The notes under the pieces: generated by a model
What the model saw: the letters and a program-made list of their open reading frames with translations, nothing else
The model's database searches: none
Told to the model about the DNA's origin: nothing
Translations under genes and position numbers: made by a program
Assembly: GCF_022919215.1 (NCBI RefSeq)
Contig: NZ_CP095046.1
Location: 1,974,501 to 2,038,500, forward strand
Direction of reading: 5' to 3'
DNA length: 64,000 nucleotides
Origin: Hymenobacter cellulosilyticus
Lineage (GTDB): Bacteria; Bacteroidota; Bacteroidia; Cytophagales; Hymenobacteraceae
In this document: positions 7,919-18,376 of the stretch, in pieces
Position numbering within the stretch: position 1 is the stretch's first letter
How the letters are laid out: every line of letters starts with the position of its first letter

Positions 7919-10038
7919 ATGTCCTTTCGCTTCCTTCTGCTCCTGTTGTCTTTCGTCGTGGCCGCTCACCGTAGCGTGGCCGACGACGGGTACCGCCTGT
8001 GGCTGAAGTATGACCTGATTTCGGATGCCGGGCTGCGCAAAGACTACCAGAAAGCAGCCGGCGCTATCATTAGCACGGGCAGCTCACCGATTCTGAAAAC
8101 CGCAGCCACCGAGCTGCAGCAGGGTCTGCAGGGGCTGCTGGGCCAGCCAGTGCCTGTAGTATCTGCCTCGAAAAAGGGGCAGGGCAGCATCATCCTTTCC
8201 GTGGATGCTACCGCAAACGTTTCCGGTCAGGCGCTGGGCAAGGATGGCTATTCGGTTTCAACCCGCAGCGGCAATATCGTCATCACCGGCCACACGGAAT
8301 CAGGAGTGCTCTACGGGGTATTTGCCTTGCTGCGTCAGCTTCAGACGCGCCAGTCTATCAAGAACCTGAGCCTGACCAGCAGCCCCCGGATTCAGTACCG
8401 CCTGCTCAACCACTGGGACAACCCCAACGGCACTGTGGAGCGGGGCTACGCGGGCTCCAGCATTTGGAAATGGTACGAGCTGCCCGAGCGTCTCGACCCG
8501 CGCTACCAGGATTACGCCCGCGCCAATGCTTCCATTGGAATTAATGGCGTGGTAATCAACAACGTGAATGCCAGTGCCCGCTACCTCACGCCCGAGTACA
8601 TTGAGAAAGTGGCGGCTTTGGCCGGCGTGATGCGGCCCTACGGCATCCGGGTATATATGTCGGTGCTCTGGGCCGCGCCCAAGGTTATCGGCGGGCTGAG
8701 CACTTCTGACCCGCTCGACCCCAAGGTGAAGCAGTGGTGGACGGACCGCACCAACGAAATCTATAAGGCTATTCCCGACTTCGGCGGCTTTCTGGTGAAG
8801 GCCAACTCGGAAGGGGAGCCCGGCCCGCAAGATTACGGCCGCGACCATGCCGACGGGGCCAACATGCTGGCTGATGCGCTGGGCCAGCACGACGGGCTGG
8901 TCATGTGGCGCGCCTTTGTCTACAAAGCCAACTCCGACGGGGACCGGTTCAAGGAAGCCTACGCCGAGTTTAAGCCCCTCGACGGCCGCTTTAAGCCCAA
9001 AACCCTGGTGCAGGTCAAGAACGGCCCGATTGACTTTCAGAGCCGGGAGCCGTTTCACCCGCTGTTCGGAGCCATGCCCCACACGCCGCTGGTGCTGGAA
9101 GTGCAGCTGACGCAGGAATACCTGGGCTTTGCGACGCATATGGTATACCTGGCCCCATGTTCAAGGAAACCCTTGATGCCGACACCTACGCCAAGGGGAA
9201 AGGCTCGACCGTAGCCAAGGTGGTGGATGGCAGTGTGGATAACCACCAGATTAGCGGCATTGCCGGCGTGGCCAACATCGGCTCGGACCGCAACTGGACC
9301 GGCCACCCTATGGGCCAAGCCAACTGGTACGCCTTCGGCCGCCTGGCCTGGGACCACACGCTTTCCTCCGAAGCCATTGCTGAGGAATGGACGCGCATGA
9401 GCTTGACCAATGACGCGCCGGCTGTTCGCACCATTGCCGACGTGATGGTCAAGTCCCGGGATATTTACGTGCGCTACACTACCCCGCTGGGTTTGCACCA
9501 CATCATGGGCCAGAGCATTCATTACGGCCCCGAGCCCTGGTTGTCGAGTAGCGCCCGGCCCGACTGGACTTCGGTGTACTACCACAAGGCCGACGCCAAC
9601 GGCCTGGGCTTCGACCGGACGGCAAAAGGCAGCAACGCGCTGGCTTTGTACAAGCCCGAGGTGCAGCAACTCTGGAACGACCCCAAAACCTGCCCGCCCG
9701 ATTACCTGCTCTGGTTTCACCACGTGGGCTGGAATCAGCCGCTGAGCACCGGCCGCACCTTGTGGAACGAGCTCTGCACCCGCTACTACACCGGCGTTGA
9801 TTCGGTGACCTGGATGCAGCAGCAGTGGGCTGCCGTAAAGCCCCAGATTGACCCCGAACTCCACGCCGACGTAACCGGCCGCCTGCAAACCCAGCACAAG
9901 GAGGCCCTCTGGTGGCGCGACGCCTGCGTGCTCTACTTCCAGTCGGTGGCCAAGCAGCCCATTCCGGCTCCGTTCAGCCCACCCACCCGCACCCTCGACG
10001 ACATCAAACGCCTGGTCATGATTTACCAGTTGCGCTAA
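7919..10038 (+). CDS. GH67 alpha-glucuronidase (one apparent frameshift)
   Basis: Removes (4-O-methyl-)glucuronic acid from the non-reducing end of short aldouronic acids, upstream of UxuA. A signal peptide is present (MSFRFLLLLLSFVVAAHRSVA), suggesting a periplasmic enzyme. Family landmarks are NSEGEPGPQDYGRDHADGA with the likely acid Glu, NGPIDF with the catalytic Asp, and EVQLTQEYLG with a second catalytic Glu; the C-terminal half includes GVANIGSDRNWTGH and HHVGW. The frame changes at 9150-9152: adding one G restores MVYLGPMFKETLDADTYAKG and a protein of 706 residues, the normal GH67 length. I treat this as a sequence error. The gene lies 36 bases after uxuA and 29 bases before the SDR, so it belongs to the same operon. 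Confidence 0.92.
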
Positions 10039-10067
10039 ACGAATTGAATACCAAATTAATACCCGTC

Positions 10068-10880
10068 ATGAAAAACATGCCGCACGTGAACGGCCACGCC
10101 GTGCACACCAGTACCCTTACCCACCAGAATAGCTTTTCCCTGGAAGGGCAGCTGGCTTTAATTACCGGCGGCGGAAGCGGCATCGGCCTGGCCATTGCCC
10201 AGTGCATGGTGCACGCCGGCGCCACGGTTATCATCACCGGCCGCCGCGAAGAAGTGCTGAAGGACGCCGTGCAGGCCATGGGCGAATCGGCCCACTACAT
10301 GGTCAACGACATCTGCGACCTGGCCTCCATTGATGATATGGTGGAGCAGCTCGAAGCCGCCTACGGTCCCCTGGATATCGTGGTCAACAATGCTGGTATC
10401 AACCTCAAAAAACCCGCTCTGCAAGTAACTGACGAAGAATTTCACAACATCCTGCACACCAACCTGAACTCGGTATTTGCCCTGACCCGCGCCTGCGCCC
10501 GGCGCATGGTGGAGCGGCAGCGCGGCGTGATTCTGATGATTTCGTCGATGGCCGCCTACTACGGCATCGATAGGGTAGTGGCCTACGCTGCTTCCAAGTC
10601 GGCGGTGGAAGGCATGGTGAAGGTGCTGGCCTCCGAGTTTTCCGGCGACAATGTGCGCGTCAATGCCATTGCGCCCGGCTTTATCGAAACCGAGATGAGC
10701 CGCAAGGCCATGAACAACGACCCCGACCGCCGCGACCGGGCCATGCGGCGCACGCCCATGGGCAAGTTTGGCCAGCCCGAGGACATTGGCAACGCGGCCG
10801 TGTTTATGGCCTCCGACGCGGCCCGCTACATTACCGGCGTGTCCCTCCCCGTCGACGGGGGCAACTCCATCGGCTTCTGA
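10068..10880 (+). CDS. SDR-family oxidoreductase, probable mannonate/fructuronate oxidoreductase
   Basis: Short-chain dehydrogenase of 270 residues. The NAD(P)-binding motif is LITGGGSGIGLAIA, followed by NNAGINLKKPA, the catalytic Ser in MISSMAAYYG and the YxxxK pair in YAASKS; the end is PEDIGNAAVFMASDAARYIT...VDGG. Its place between the alpha-glucuronidase and SusC, in an operon with uxuA, fits the SDR type of mannonate oxidoreductase known from Bacillus (YjmF), which interconverts fructuronate and mannonate. That assignment rests on context; a gluconate 5-dehydrogenase-like activity is the main alternative. The ATG at 10068 is chosen because it begins just after the GH67 stop and about 20 residues before the Rossmann core. 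Confidence 0.85.
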   Translation: MKNMPHVNGHAVHTSTLTHQNSFSLEGQLALITGGGSGIGLAIAQCMVHAGATVIITGRREEVLKDAVQAMGESAHYMVNDICDLASIDDMVEQLEAAYGPLDIVVNNAGINLKKPALQVTDEEFHNILHTNLNSVFALTRACARRMVERQRGVILMISSMAAYYGIDRVVAYAASKSAVEGMVKVLASEFSGDNVRVNAIAPGFIETEMSRKAMNNDPDRRDRAMRRTPMGKFGQPEDIGNAAVFMASDAARYITGVSLPVDGGNSIGF

Positions 10881-10920
10881 TTCCAAGAAACTTCAAAACC
10901 CCATAAAACTCCCACACCCA

Positions 10921-13900
10921 ATGTATCAACCAATACGCAAAACGGCCTTCTGCCTGAGCTGGCCGCTGTTTGTGGCCTCCGGGCTACCCCTGGCTGGGGC
11001 GGTGCTAATGCCTACCCAGGCCTGGGCCCAAGCCACGCAAACCATTTCGGGCAAGATTACCAGCTCCGACAACGGCGAAACCCTGCCCGGCGTGACGGTG
11101 CTGCAGAAAGGCACCACCAACGGCGTTTCCTCCAACGCCGACGGTACCTTTACCCTGCAGGCGCCCCTGGGCAGCACCCTGGTGCTGAGCGCAGTAGGCT
11201 TCGTCAGTAAAGAAGTAACCGTCGATGGCCCCACGGTAAACGTGACGCTGGGCTCCGACGTGAAAGCCCTGAACGAGGTAGTGGTAGTGGGCTACGGCAC
11301 CCAGAGAGCAGAAGCGGTAACTGGCTCGGTTGCGTCTATCAATGGAGAGGCCTTACGCGAAGTGCCATCAGCTAACATCACCCAGGCTCTGCAAGGCCGT
11401 TTGCCAGGTGTGGAATTTGCCCAATCCTCCTCTCAGCCCGGTGCTGCCACGCAAATCCGGATACGCGGTACCCGCTCACTGGGTGCCAGCAATGATCCAT
11501 TGGTGGTATTGGATGGTATTCCTTTCCCGGGTTCGATTGGCGACATCAACCCCAACGATATTCAGAGTGTAGATATCCTGAAGGATGCGTCGGCCACGGC
11601 TATTTACGGGTCACGTGGGGCGAACGGAGTTGTCTTGATAACCACTAAAACCGGTAAAAAAGGGCAAAAAGCGCAGATAACCTACGACAGTTTTGTTGGT
11701 GCAAAAACAATTTTCGCCAAATACCCCATGATGAATGGGCCCGAGTTTGTTGAGCTTCGCAGAGCCGCCGGCCTGTATAAGAATGCCTTGGATGAAGCCG
11801 ACGATGTAGATACCGATTGGCAGGACTTGTTGTATAAAACAGGTATTCAAACCAACCACAACCTGGGCGTTTCGGGTGGCACTGAGAACGGGCGGTATAA
11901 TTTCAATGCGGGTTATTATCAAGAAGAAGGAGTAATTCCTACCCAGCAGTACACCCGTTATTCCGTACGTGGAACCCTTGACCAGGGCGTTGGTAAATAC
12001 ATCCGGTTGGGTTTCACTACCAATAATACCTATAACCTATCCGAGGGGTCCAATGTGGGTATATATGGCATCCTGAACTCCTCGCCAATCGCCAATCCTT
12101 ACAATGCGGATGGTAGCCTGAAAAGAACTATCCGCATGCCGTTGGATGAGCAGTGGGTGTATACCCGCGAAACTGTGGAAGACTTGAGTGACAGGTGGTT
12201 AAGCGAAACCAGATCTATGGCCACCTACAATACCCTATTCGCGGAAGTTAAAATGCCGGGCGTAGAGGGATTGAAGTATCGGGTCAACCTGGGGGTAAAC
12301 TACCGGCAGAGCCAGGGTGGTTCTTACACTGGACAAGGAATCACCGCAGTGAACCCTACTACAGTTTCCACAGCATCCGTCAGTAACTCGGTTACCAGAG
12401 ACTGGACTATCGAAAACATTTTATCCTATGACCGCACCTTTGCTGAAAAGCATAATATAAATGCCATAGCCTTATACTCTGCCTCCGATAACACCTTCAA
12501 TCGGTCGCAGATTAATGCCCGGGATATTCCTTCTGATGCCTTCCAGTACTACAACCTGGGACTGGCCGCCGGCGAAATCACCATACCCACTCTTAATAAT
12601 GAGCAGCGGTATGAAAAATATGGTCTGTTGTCCTACATGGGGCGGGTAATGTATTCCTACGACGACCGGTATCTGTTATCCGCCACGGTCCGGGCGGATG
12701 GCTCCTCCAGACTTTCCCCCGGGAATAAATGGAAAACCTATCCTGCTGTGTCGCTAGGCTGGAACGTGGCCAAAGAGTCGTTTATGCAGGATATCTCTGT
12801 TATCGATATGCTGAAACTGCGGGCTGGTTACGGCGTCACGTCAAATCAGTCCATTAACCCCTATGCTACCCTGGGCCGTTTGACTACCCGACCCTATAAC
12901 TTTGGCCCAACCGGCTACCAGACGGGGCTGTTCGTAAGCCAGTTGCCGAACGCTAACTTAGGCTGGGAATTCTCTAAAACCTGGAACTACGGGTTGGATT
13001 TTGCGGTGCTGAAAAACCGCCTTTCGGGTACCGTTGAGTACTATGTCACCAACACCGAGGATGTTCTGTTGCCTTTGCCACTGCCTCCTACTTCTGGCGT
13101 AGAGAGCTACACGGCCAACATTGGGTCTACCCAGAACAAAGGGGTGGAACTGTCTTTGAATGGGGTAATTCTGGAGAACCTCAATGGCTGGACCTGGGAA
13201 GTGGGGGCTAACCTGTATGCCAACCGCAACAAGATTACCTCGCTGGCTGGTGAGCAGCAGCGGGATGAAGGAAACTGGTGGTTTGTGGGCAAGCCGATCA
13301 ACGTAATCTATGATTACGAGAAAGTAGGACTGTGGCAGGAAGGAGACCCCTACCGGAACATCCTGGAGCCCGGCGGAAACGTGGGGATGATCAAGGTGAA
13401 ATACACCGGCGACTATACCGCAGATGGTACCCCTACCCGGGCCATTGGCCCGCAAGACCGTCAGGTTCTGGACGTGACCCCGAAGTTCCAGGGCGGTTTC
13501 AACACCCGGGTTTCGTTCAAAGGATTTGATCTGAGTGCAGTAGGTGCTTTCCAGAACGGCGGTATCCTCAACAGTACCCTGTATGGCTCATCGGGCTATC
13601 TTAACCTGATGAACGGTCGTCGGGGCAACGTGAAAGTGGATTACTGGACTCCCGAGAACACGGGCGCCAAATATCCCAAGCCTGGTGGCCTGGCTAGCGG
13701 CGACAACCCTAAGTATGGCAGCACGCTGGGGTACTTCGATGCCTCTTATTTGAAGATCCGCACGATTTCGCTGGGCTACAACTTCGACAACAACGCGTGG
13801 CTGAAAAGCTCCGGCATTAGCCGCCTACGGGTTTACGCAACGGCTCAGAACCCGTTTGTAATCTTCTCTCCCTACAAGAAAGAGTCGGGTATGGACCCTG

Positions 13901-14025
13901 AGACCAACTCGTACGCCGACCAAAACGTGGCCGTAACTACCGGCGTTCCGGCTCGTCTGTTGACAATAGGTACTAACTCGCCTGCAACCCGCACCTACCT
14001 GGTGGGCCTGAACTTTACCTTCTAA
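10921..14025 (+). CDS. SusC-family TonB-dependent outer-membrane transporter
   Basis: Large outer-membrane receptor of 1034 residues that imports oligosaccharides with its SusD partner, encoded 11 bases downstream. The order is: signal peptide (to about residue 38, AWAQA), carboxypeptidase-regulatory-like domain (about 40-115), the SusC hallmark ALNEVVVVGYGTQ, plug domain with SANITQALQGRLPGVEF, DPLVVLDGIPFPGSI and DASATAIYGSRGANGVVLI, then the barrel ending LVGLNFTF. The ATG at 10921 is used because the signal peptide starts there. From about base 11300 codon use becomes clearly AT-richer than in the first 370 bases, which suggests a recombined receptor module. In this locus the likely cargo is decorated xylo-oligosaccharides. 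Confidence 0.95.
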   Translation: MYQPIRKTAFCLSWPLFVASGLPLAGAVLMPTQAWAQATQTISGKITSSDNGETLPGVTVLQKGTTNGVSSNADGTFTLQAPLGSTLVLSAVGFVSKEVTVDGPTVNVTLGSDVKALNEVVVVGYGTQRAEAVTGSVASINGEALREVPSANITQALQGRLPGVEFAQSSSQPGAATQIRIRGTRSLGASNDPLVVLDGIPFPGSIGDINPNDIQSVDILKDASATAIYGSRGANGVVLITTKTGKKGQKAQITYDSFVGAKTIFAKYPMMNGPEFVELRRAAGLYKNALDEADDVDTDWQDLLYKTGIQTNHNLGVSGGTENGRYNFNAGYYQEEGVIPTQQYTRYSVRGTLDQGVGKYIRLGFTTNNTYNLSEGSNVGIYGILNSSPIANPYNADGSLKRTIRMPLDEQWVYTRETVEDLSDRWLSETRSMATYNTLFAEVKMPGVEGLKYRVNLGVNYRQSQGGSYTGQGITAVNPTTVSTASVSNSVTRDWTIENILSYDRTFAEKHNINAIALYSASDNTFNRSQINARDIPSDAFQYYNLGLAAGEITIPTLNNEQRYEKYGLLSYMGRVMYSYDDRYLLSATVRADGSSRLSPGNKWKTYPAVSLGWNVAKESFMQDISVIDMLKLRAGYGVTSNQSINPYATLGRLTTRPYNFGPTGYQTGLFVSQLPNANLGWEFSKTWNYGLDFAVLKNRLSGTVEYYVTNTEDVLLPLPLPPTSGVESYTANIGSTQNKGVELSLNGVILENLNGWTWEVGANLYANRNKITSLAGEQQRDEGNWWFVGKPINVIYDYEKVGLWQEGDPYRNILEPGGNVGMIKVKYTGDYTADGTPTRAIGPQDRQVLDVTPKFQGGFNTRVSFKGFDLSAVGAFQNGGILNSTLYGSSGYLNLMNGRRGNVKVDYWTPENTGAKYPKPGGLASGDNPKYGSTLGYFDASYLKIRTISLGYNFDNNAWLKSSGISRLRVYATAQNPFVIFSPYKKESGMDPETNSYADQNVAVTTGVPARLLTIGTNSPATRTYLVGLNFTF

Positions 14026-14036
14026 TAAAGAGCACA

Positions 14037-15998
14037 ATGAAAAGCTTCAACATAAAATTCTTTATCGGGGCGGCCCTAATATTGATGGCTGCGCCGGGGT
14101 GCAACGACCTTTTGGACGAAGAACCCAGGAGTATATACACGCCCGACTTCTTTCAGACCGAAAGAGGCGTGAACGGTGGGTTGACCTCCATGTACGCTCA
14201 CCTACGCTACATCTACGGCGACGCTTACTTCTACAATGCGACGCTGACGGGCACCGATGAGGTAACCTATGGCCGGGATGCCGACGAGAACTTTCTGGCC
14301 ATGGACTTCTCCGGTCGAGCGGCGCTGAACGCCAATAACAGCCGGGCGGATAGATTGTGGACGGCTGCGTTCCCGAACATCAACACGGCCAATGGTATTA
14401 TCAAGAATGCCACCGCAGTAGGAACCATCTCGCCAGCCCTAGTTGCCGAAGCACGGTTTTTCCGCGCCTTCGATTACTTCATGCTGGTTCAAACCTTTGG
14501 CGGGGTGCCGTTGGATTTGGGGGCGGGCGAGTTGCAGTTCAATACCAATGCTTTCAGAGCCTCGGTCCGCAATACGGTACCCGAAGTGTATACCAAAGCA
14601 ATTTTTCCTGACCTGATACAGGCCGTTGCCGACTTGCCGGCAACTCCCCGGGTGATAGGGGGCGTCACGAAAACGGCTGCCCGCCTGTATCTGGCCAAAG
14701 CTTACCTGACTTATGCCTGGTGGCTGGAAAACCCGAACAATATCCCAACCTATCCGGAGACTACCAGAACAGATCCGGCCGGTCGTAACGCCCAGTACTA
14801 CTATCAGCAGGCGTATGATGTGGCCATGGCGGGTATTGAGAGTCCCGGCCCGTTCCGCTTGCAGCCCACGTACTATGATGTACATGTGGCCACAAATGAC
14901 CGCAACGCTGAAATGCTGCTGTTTGCGGACCATACCGAATCCAGTGAGTTCTACAATGGCGGCAGCCTGACCTTTGGTAGCGGTGGGGCCCCGGATAACT
15001 TTGCCGGTTGGATGATGACCTGGAACTATACCAACCTCAGAACTTCAGGAATAGACGACAAAGGGGTACGTGGCCCTTTCTCTTCTGTTCAGCGGGAAGC
15101 AGTTCAGGCCCTAGGCCGCCCCTGGAACCGGATGGCTCCTACCATTGGCGCAGTGGAAACCACCTTTGCCGACAAGACAAACGATTCTCGCTACGATGGT
15201 ACTTTTACCACTGTCTATCGTGGTAACTGGCCGAAAGCGGGTGGCGTTCTGCCAAAAGAACCCCTTAACGCCAACAATCTGCCGGTTAACCCAGGGGACC
15301 CAATCCTGACTTTCCTGAATGAAGAGCCTGCTACGGCTATTACCTACCCTACCGGAGGAGGTCCGAGCAATGTAGGAGCAGGAACGCTGCCCGGCCGCGC
15401 GGATTACGTGATTTCGCCGCGTGGTATAAGCCGGATTGTGTATCCAGGCCTTTGGAAGCTTGGTCCTTACCGCACCGATAATGGTTCGGGCTTAGGCCAG
15501 CCTAATGCTGCCAGTACTCGTCCGTTCAACATTGCCAAATTCTCGGAGCTGTACTTTGTAGCGGCAGAAGCAGCTGTGAAAGGAGCAACTACCAAATCGG
15601 GTCAAGGCGCTCGGGAATTGATTAATGTTATTCGCGCCCGGGCCGGCAAGTGGCGTTTCGATAATAATGGGAACGTGGCCAAGGTGCAGGATAATAGCGC
15701 TGCCATGACTTCAGCCACCCCGGCTACTATAGACATCAACTATATCCTGGCAGAACGCTCGCGTGAGTACTACGCCGAAGGGTATCGCTGGTATGATCTG
15801 GTGCGTACCCAGAAATGGAACGAGCTGGCTTCTACCTACCGTATCGGGGGAACCAACTACGGAGATCATACGCCTATAGTCGTTACGCGTACCATTCAGC
15901 CGCATCACTACCTGCGTCCTATTCCGCAGGTTCAGCTTGATCGTATGGATGTGTCGGCAGATGTAAAAGCTACTTATCAGAACCCTAGATACCAATAA
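14037..15998 (+). CDS. SusD/RagB-family outer-membrane lipoprotein
   Basis: Surface lipoprotein of 653 residues that caps the SusC transporter and binds glycans. The signal peptide ends in a lipobox (LILMAAPGC, Cys 22), followed by NDLLDEEP, the usual SusD start. The TPR-like helices and the C-terminal signature (YILAERSREYYAEGYRWYDL, then HHYLRPIPQVQLD near the end) are typical. It is encoded directly after susC and followed by a strong terminator, so it closes the uxuA-GH67-SDR-susC-susD operon. Codon use is as AT-rich as in the later part of susC, consistent with the pair moving together. Confidence 0.95.
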   Translation: MKSFNIKFFIGAALILMAAPGCNDLLDEEPRSIYTPDFFQTERGVNGGLTSMYAHLRYIYGDAYFYNATLTGTDEVTYGRDADENFLAMDFSGRAALNANNSRADRLWTAAFPNINTANGIIKNATAVGTISPALVAEARFFRAFDYFMLVQTFGGVPLDLGAGELQFNTNAFRASVRNTVPEVYTKAIFPDLIQAVADLPATPRVIGGVTKTAARLYLAKAYLTYAWWLENPNNIPTYPETTRTDPAGRNAQYYYQQAYDVAMAGIESPGPFRLQPTYYDVHVATNDRNAEMLLFADHTESSEFYNGGSLTFGSGGAPDNFAGWMMTWNYTNLRTSGIDDKGVRGPFSSVQREAVQALGRPWNRMAPTIGAVETTFADKTNDSRYDGTFTTVYRGNWPKAGGVLPKEPLNANNLPVNPGDPILTFLNEEPATAITYPTGGGPSNVGAGTLPGRADYVISPRGISRIVYPGLWKLGPYRTDNGSGLGQPNAASTRPFNIAKFSELYFVAAEAAVKGATTKSGQGARELINVIRARAGKWRFDNNGNVAKVQDNSAAMTSATPATIDINYILAERSREYYAEGYRWYDLVRTQKWNELASTYRIGGTNYGDHTPIVVTRTIQPHHYLRPIPQVQLDRMDVSADVKATYQNPRYQ

Positions 15999-16007
15999 CT
16001 TAACGAG

Positions 16008-16068
16008 CAAGGGCTTAAAAGAATGGGTGCTCGTATTGAGCACCCATTCTTTTAAGCCCTTGTTTTTT
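16008..16068 (+). terminator. Strong rho-independent terminator after susD
   Basis: A perfect 25-base-pair stem (16008-16032 with 16038-16062), a 5-base loop GTATT and six T residues at 16063-16068. It begins 10 bases after the susD stop and ends the operon that starts at uxuA. Confidence 0.95.
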
Positions 16069-16400
16069 GATGCATCGGTACGTGCCGGCATGTTGGTGAA
16101 ACGCGTGAAAAAGCACGTGCCCTCTTTTATGACTTCCAAAGCGTCGCCTGCAAACGAAACTGGCTACTGCGGTTCCTCCCCGCGGCAGTCCACAGTCAGT
16201 CTTGCCGTGCTTGGTAGCTCGTTCGGCGGCGAGAAAATGGCCGCGCGAGTAGCAGGATAACGCAGAATCCTGGTTATCCACAGTAAGTGTAACCGTTGTC
16301 CTAGTAGGTGAAGTCAGCCGTGATTTCGCTCTGGAATCACAGCTTACTTAGGAAGGGTACTGTACACCGGCCTGATCAACCCAATGGCTTTAATACTCTC
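16069..16400. other. Non-coding gap before the acetyl esterase
   Basis: About 330 bases with no credible gene. It must hold the promoter of the esterase/GH3 unit, but I see no clean TTG...TAnnTTTG pair and no LacI-type palindrome. A short inverted repeat (GTGATTTC...GGAATCAC) lies near 16320-16340. Confidence 0.4.
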
Positions 16401-18335
16401 ATGATAAACAACATGTTAAAGGCTTCGGCACTGTTGGCTTTGGTCGCCGCGCAGCCGGCCGTTGCCCAGGTACGTTTGCCCAAGCTCGTTAGCGACGGGA
16501 TGATTCTGCAGCGCGACGCGCCCGTGGCGGTGTGGGGCTGGGCCAAGCCCGGCGAAAAAGTAACCGTGACGCTGGCCGGCAAAACCGCCGCCACTACTAC
16601 CGGCCCCGACGGCCGGTGGCGCGCTAGCTTGGCCAAAATGAAAGCGGGTGGCCCTTATGAAATGACCATTGCGGGCACCAACCGCATCACGCTCAAAGAC
16701 GTGCTCATCGGGGACGTGTGGGTGTGCTCGGGGCAGTCGAACATGGAAACACCTATGTCGCGCCTGCGCGACAAGTACCCCGACGTCGTTGCCCAGGCCA
16801 ATAACCCCATGATTCGGCAGTTCAACGTCGATTTGCGCTACGCCTTCAGCGGGCCGAAAGCCGATGTGGCGGGCGGCAAATGGGTGCCGACTACACCTCA
16901 AAATGTGCTGGCTTTCAGCGGTGTGGCGTATTTTTTTGCCAAGACGCTCTTCGACAAATACCACGTGCCTATCGGCCTTATCCGTTCGGCGGTGGGTGGG
17001 TCGCCGGCCGAAGCCTGGTTAAGCGCCGACGCACTGAAAGCCTTCCCCACCTACGCCCAAGCCGCCGAGAAAGTGAAGGACAGCACCTACGTAGCCCGCA
17101 CCATTGCCCAGGGCCAGGCCGCCTCCCGCGCCTGGTACACCAGCTTGCGCCAGCAGGACCAGGGCGTGGTCAAAGGCAGCACACCCTGGTACGCCACCAG
17201 CTACCAGGCCGCGGATTGGAAGACCATGAAAATTCCCGGCTATTGGGCCGACCAGGGCCTGGGACCCGTGAATGGCGTAGTATGGTTTCGTAAGGAAGTA
17301 GAGGTGCCGGCCAGCATGGTGGGCAAGCCAGCCCGGCTGGAACTGGGCACCATCGTCGACAGTGACTCTGTCTACATCAACGGGCAGTTTGCCGGCACTA
17401 CCGGCTACCAGTACCCGCCCCGCAAATATGATTTGCCAACCACGCTGCTTCAGCCCGGCCGCAACATCATCGTGATACGCGTCATCAACAACGGTGGGCG
17501 CGGCGGCTTCACGCTCGATAAGCAGTACCGGCTCACGGCCGGCGGCCAGACCCTCGACTTGCGTGGCGACTGGCAGTATAAGCTGGGGGCCGCCACGGCG
17601 CCTACTCCCGGCTCTACTTCCTTTCAAAACCAGCCCGGGGGCCTGTATAATGGCATGATAGCGCCCTTGCTGCCCTACACTATAAAGGGCGTGCTGTGGT
17701 ACCAAGGTGAATCGAACACCGCTAAGCCCGAGGAATACCAACCTTTGCTCACGGCCCTGATTACGGACTGGCGTAAGCACTGGCAGCAGCCCACCTTGCC
17801 CTTTCTGTACGTTCAGCTGGCCAACTTTATGCAGGTCAAAGACCAGCCCACGGAAAGCAATTGGGCGGGTGTGCGCGAAGGCCAGCGCCGCACGCTCGTC
17901 GTGCCCAACACCGGCATGGCTGTGGCCCTGGACCTGGGCGAGTGGAACGACATTCACCCGCTCAACAAGGAAGACGTAGGCAAGCGCCTGGCGTTGGCGG
18001 CCCAGAAAGTGGCGTACGGCGACAAAAAAGTCGTGGCCTCGGGTCCGCTATACCAAAGCATGCAGGTAGCCGGCAACAAAGCCACGCTCACGTTTACCAG
18101 CACCGGCGGCGGGCTGGTAGCCAAGGACGGTAAGCCCCTGCGCTACTTCGCCATTGCCGGCCCCGACAAGAAGTTCGTGTGGGCCCAGGCTAAGATTGAA
18201 GGCAACAAAGTAGTGGTCTGGAACGACCAGGTGCCTAACCCCGTGGTTGTGCGCTATGCCTGGGCCGACAACCCGGAAGGTGCCAACCTTGCCAACAAAG
18301 AAGGCCTGCCCGCTTCGTCTTTCCAGGCGCAGTAG
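16401..18335 (+). CDS. SGNH/SASA-family carbohydrate acetyl esterase (sialate O-acetylesterase-like)
   Basis: Exported esterase of 644 residues that probably removes O-acetyl groups from acetylated xylo-oligosaccharides. A signal peptide is present (ALLALVAAQPAVAQ). The nucleophile Ser is in VCSGQSNMETP, and the Asp/His of the triad are in DLGEWNDIHPLNKEDVG. A galactose-binding-like jelly-roll insert covers about residues 270-430 (WFRKEVEVPA...YINGQFAGTTGY). GVLWYQGESN is the second family motif. Family names say 'sialate', but in a xylan locus acetyl-xylan esterase activity is more likely (inference). The ATG at 16401 is chosen because the signal peptide begins there. It lies 41 bases before GH3 and is probably co-transcribed with it. 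Confidence 0.88.
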   Translation: MINNMLKASALLALVAAQPAVAQVRLPKLVSDGMILQRDAPVAVWGWAKPGEKVTVTLAGKTAATTTGPDGRWRASLAKMKAGGPYEMTIAGTNRITLKDVLIGDVWVCSGQSNMETPMSRLRDKYPDVVAQANNPMIRQFNVDLRYAFSGPKADVAGGKWVPTTPQNVLAFSGVAYFFAKTLFDKYHVPIGLIRSAVGGSPAEAWLSADALKAFPTYAQAAEKVKDSTYVARTIAQGQAASRAWYTSLRQQDQGVVKGSTPWYATSYQAADWKTMKIPGYWADQGLGPVNGVVWFRKEVEVPASMVGKPARLELGTIVDSDSVYINGQFAGTTGYQYPPRKYDLPTTLLQPGRNIIVIRVINNGGRGGFTLDKQYRLTAGGQTLDLRGDWQYKLGAATAPTPGSTSFQNQPGGLYNGMIAPLLPYTIKGVLWYQGESNTAKPEEYQPLLTALITDWRKHWQQPTLPFLYVQLANFMQVKDQPTESNWAGVREGQRRTLVVPNTGMAVALDLGEWNDIHPLNKEDVGKRLALAAQKVAYGDKKVVASGPLYQSMQVAGNKATLTFTSTGGGLVAKDGKPLRYFAIAGPDKKFVWAQAKIEGNKVVVWNDQVPNPVVVRYAWADNPEGANLANKEGLPASSFQAQ

Positions 18336-18376
18336 GTCCTGCTGCCCCATTCGGAACCACCCAACTCATTCAACGA

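Noticed and set aside
8215..8226. AAACGTTTCCGG inside the GH67 gene, identical to an operator half plus centre
   Set aside because: The right half of the palindrome is absent (TCAGGCG follows) and it lies within coding sequence; kept only as a possible weak auxiliary site.
16274..16282. TTATCCACA, a perfect DnaA box
   Set aside because: A single nine-base match is expected by chance in 64 kb; no cluster, AT-rich unwinding region or dnaA/dnaN gene is nearby.
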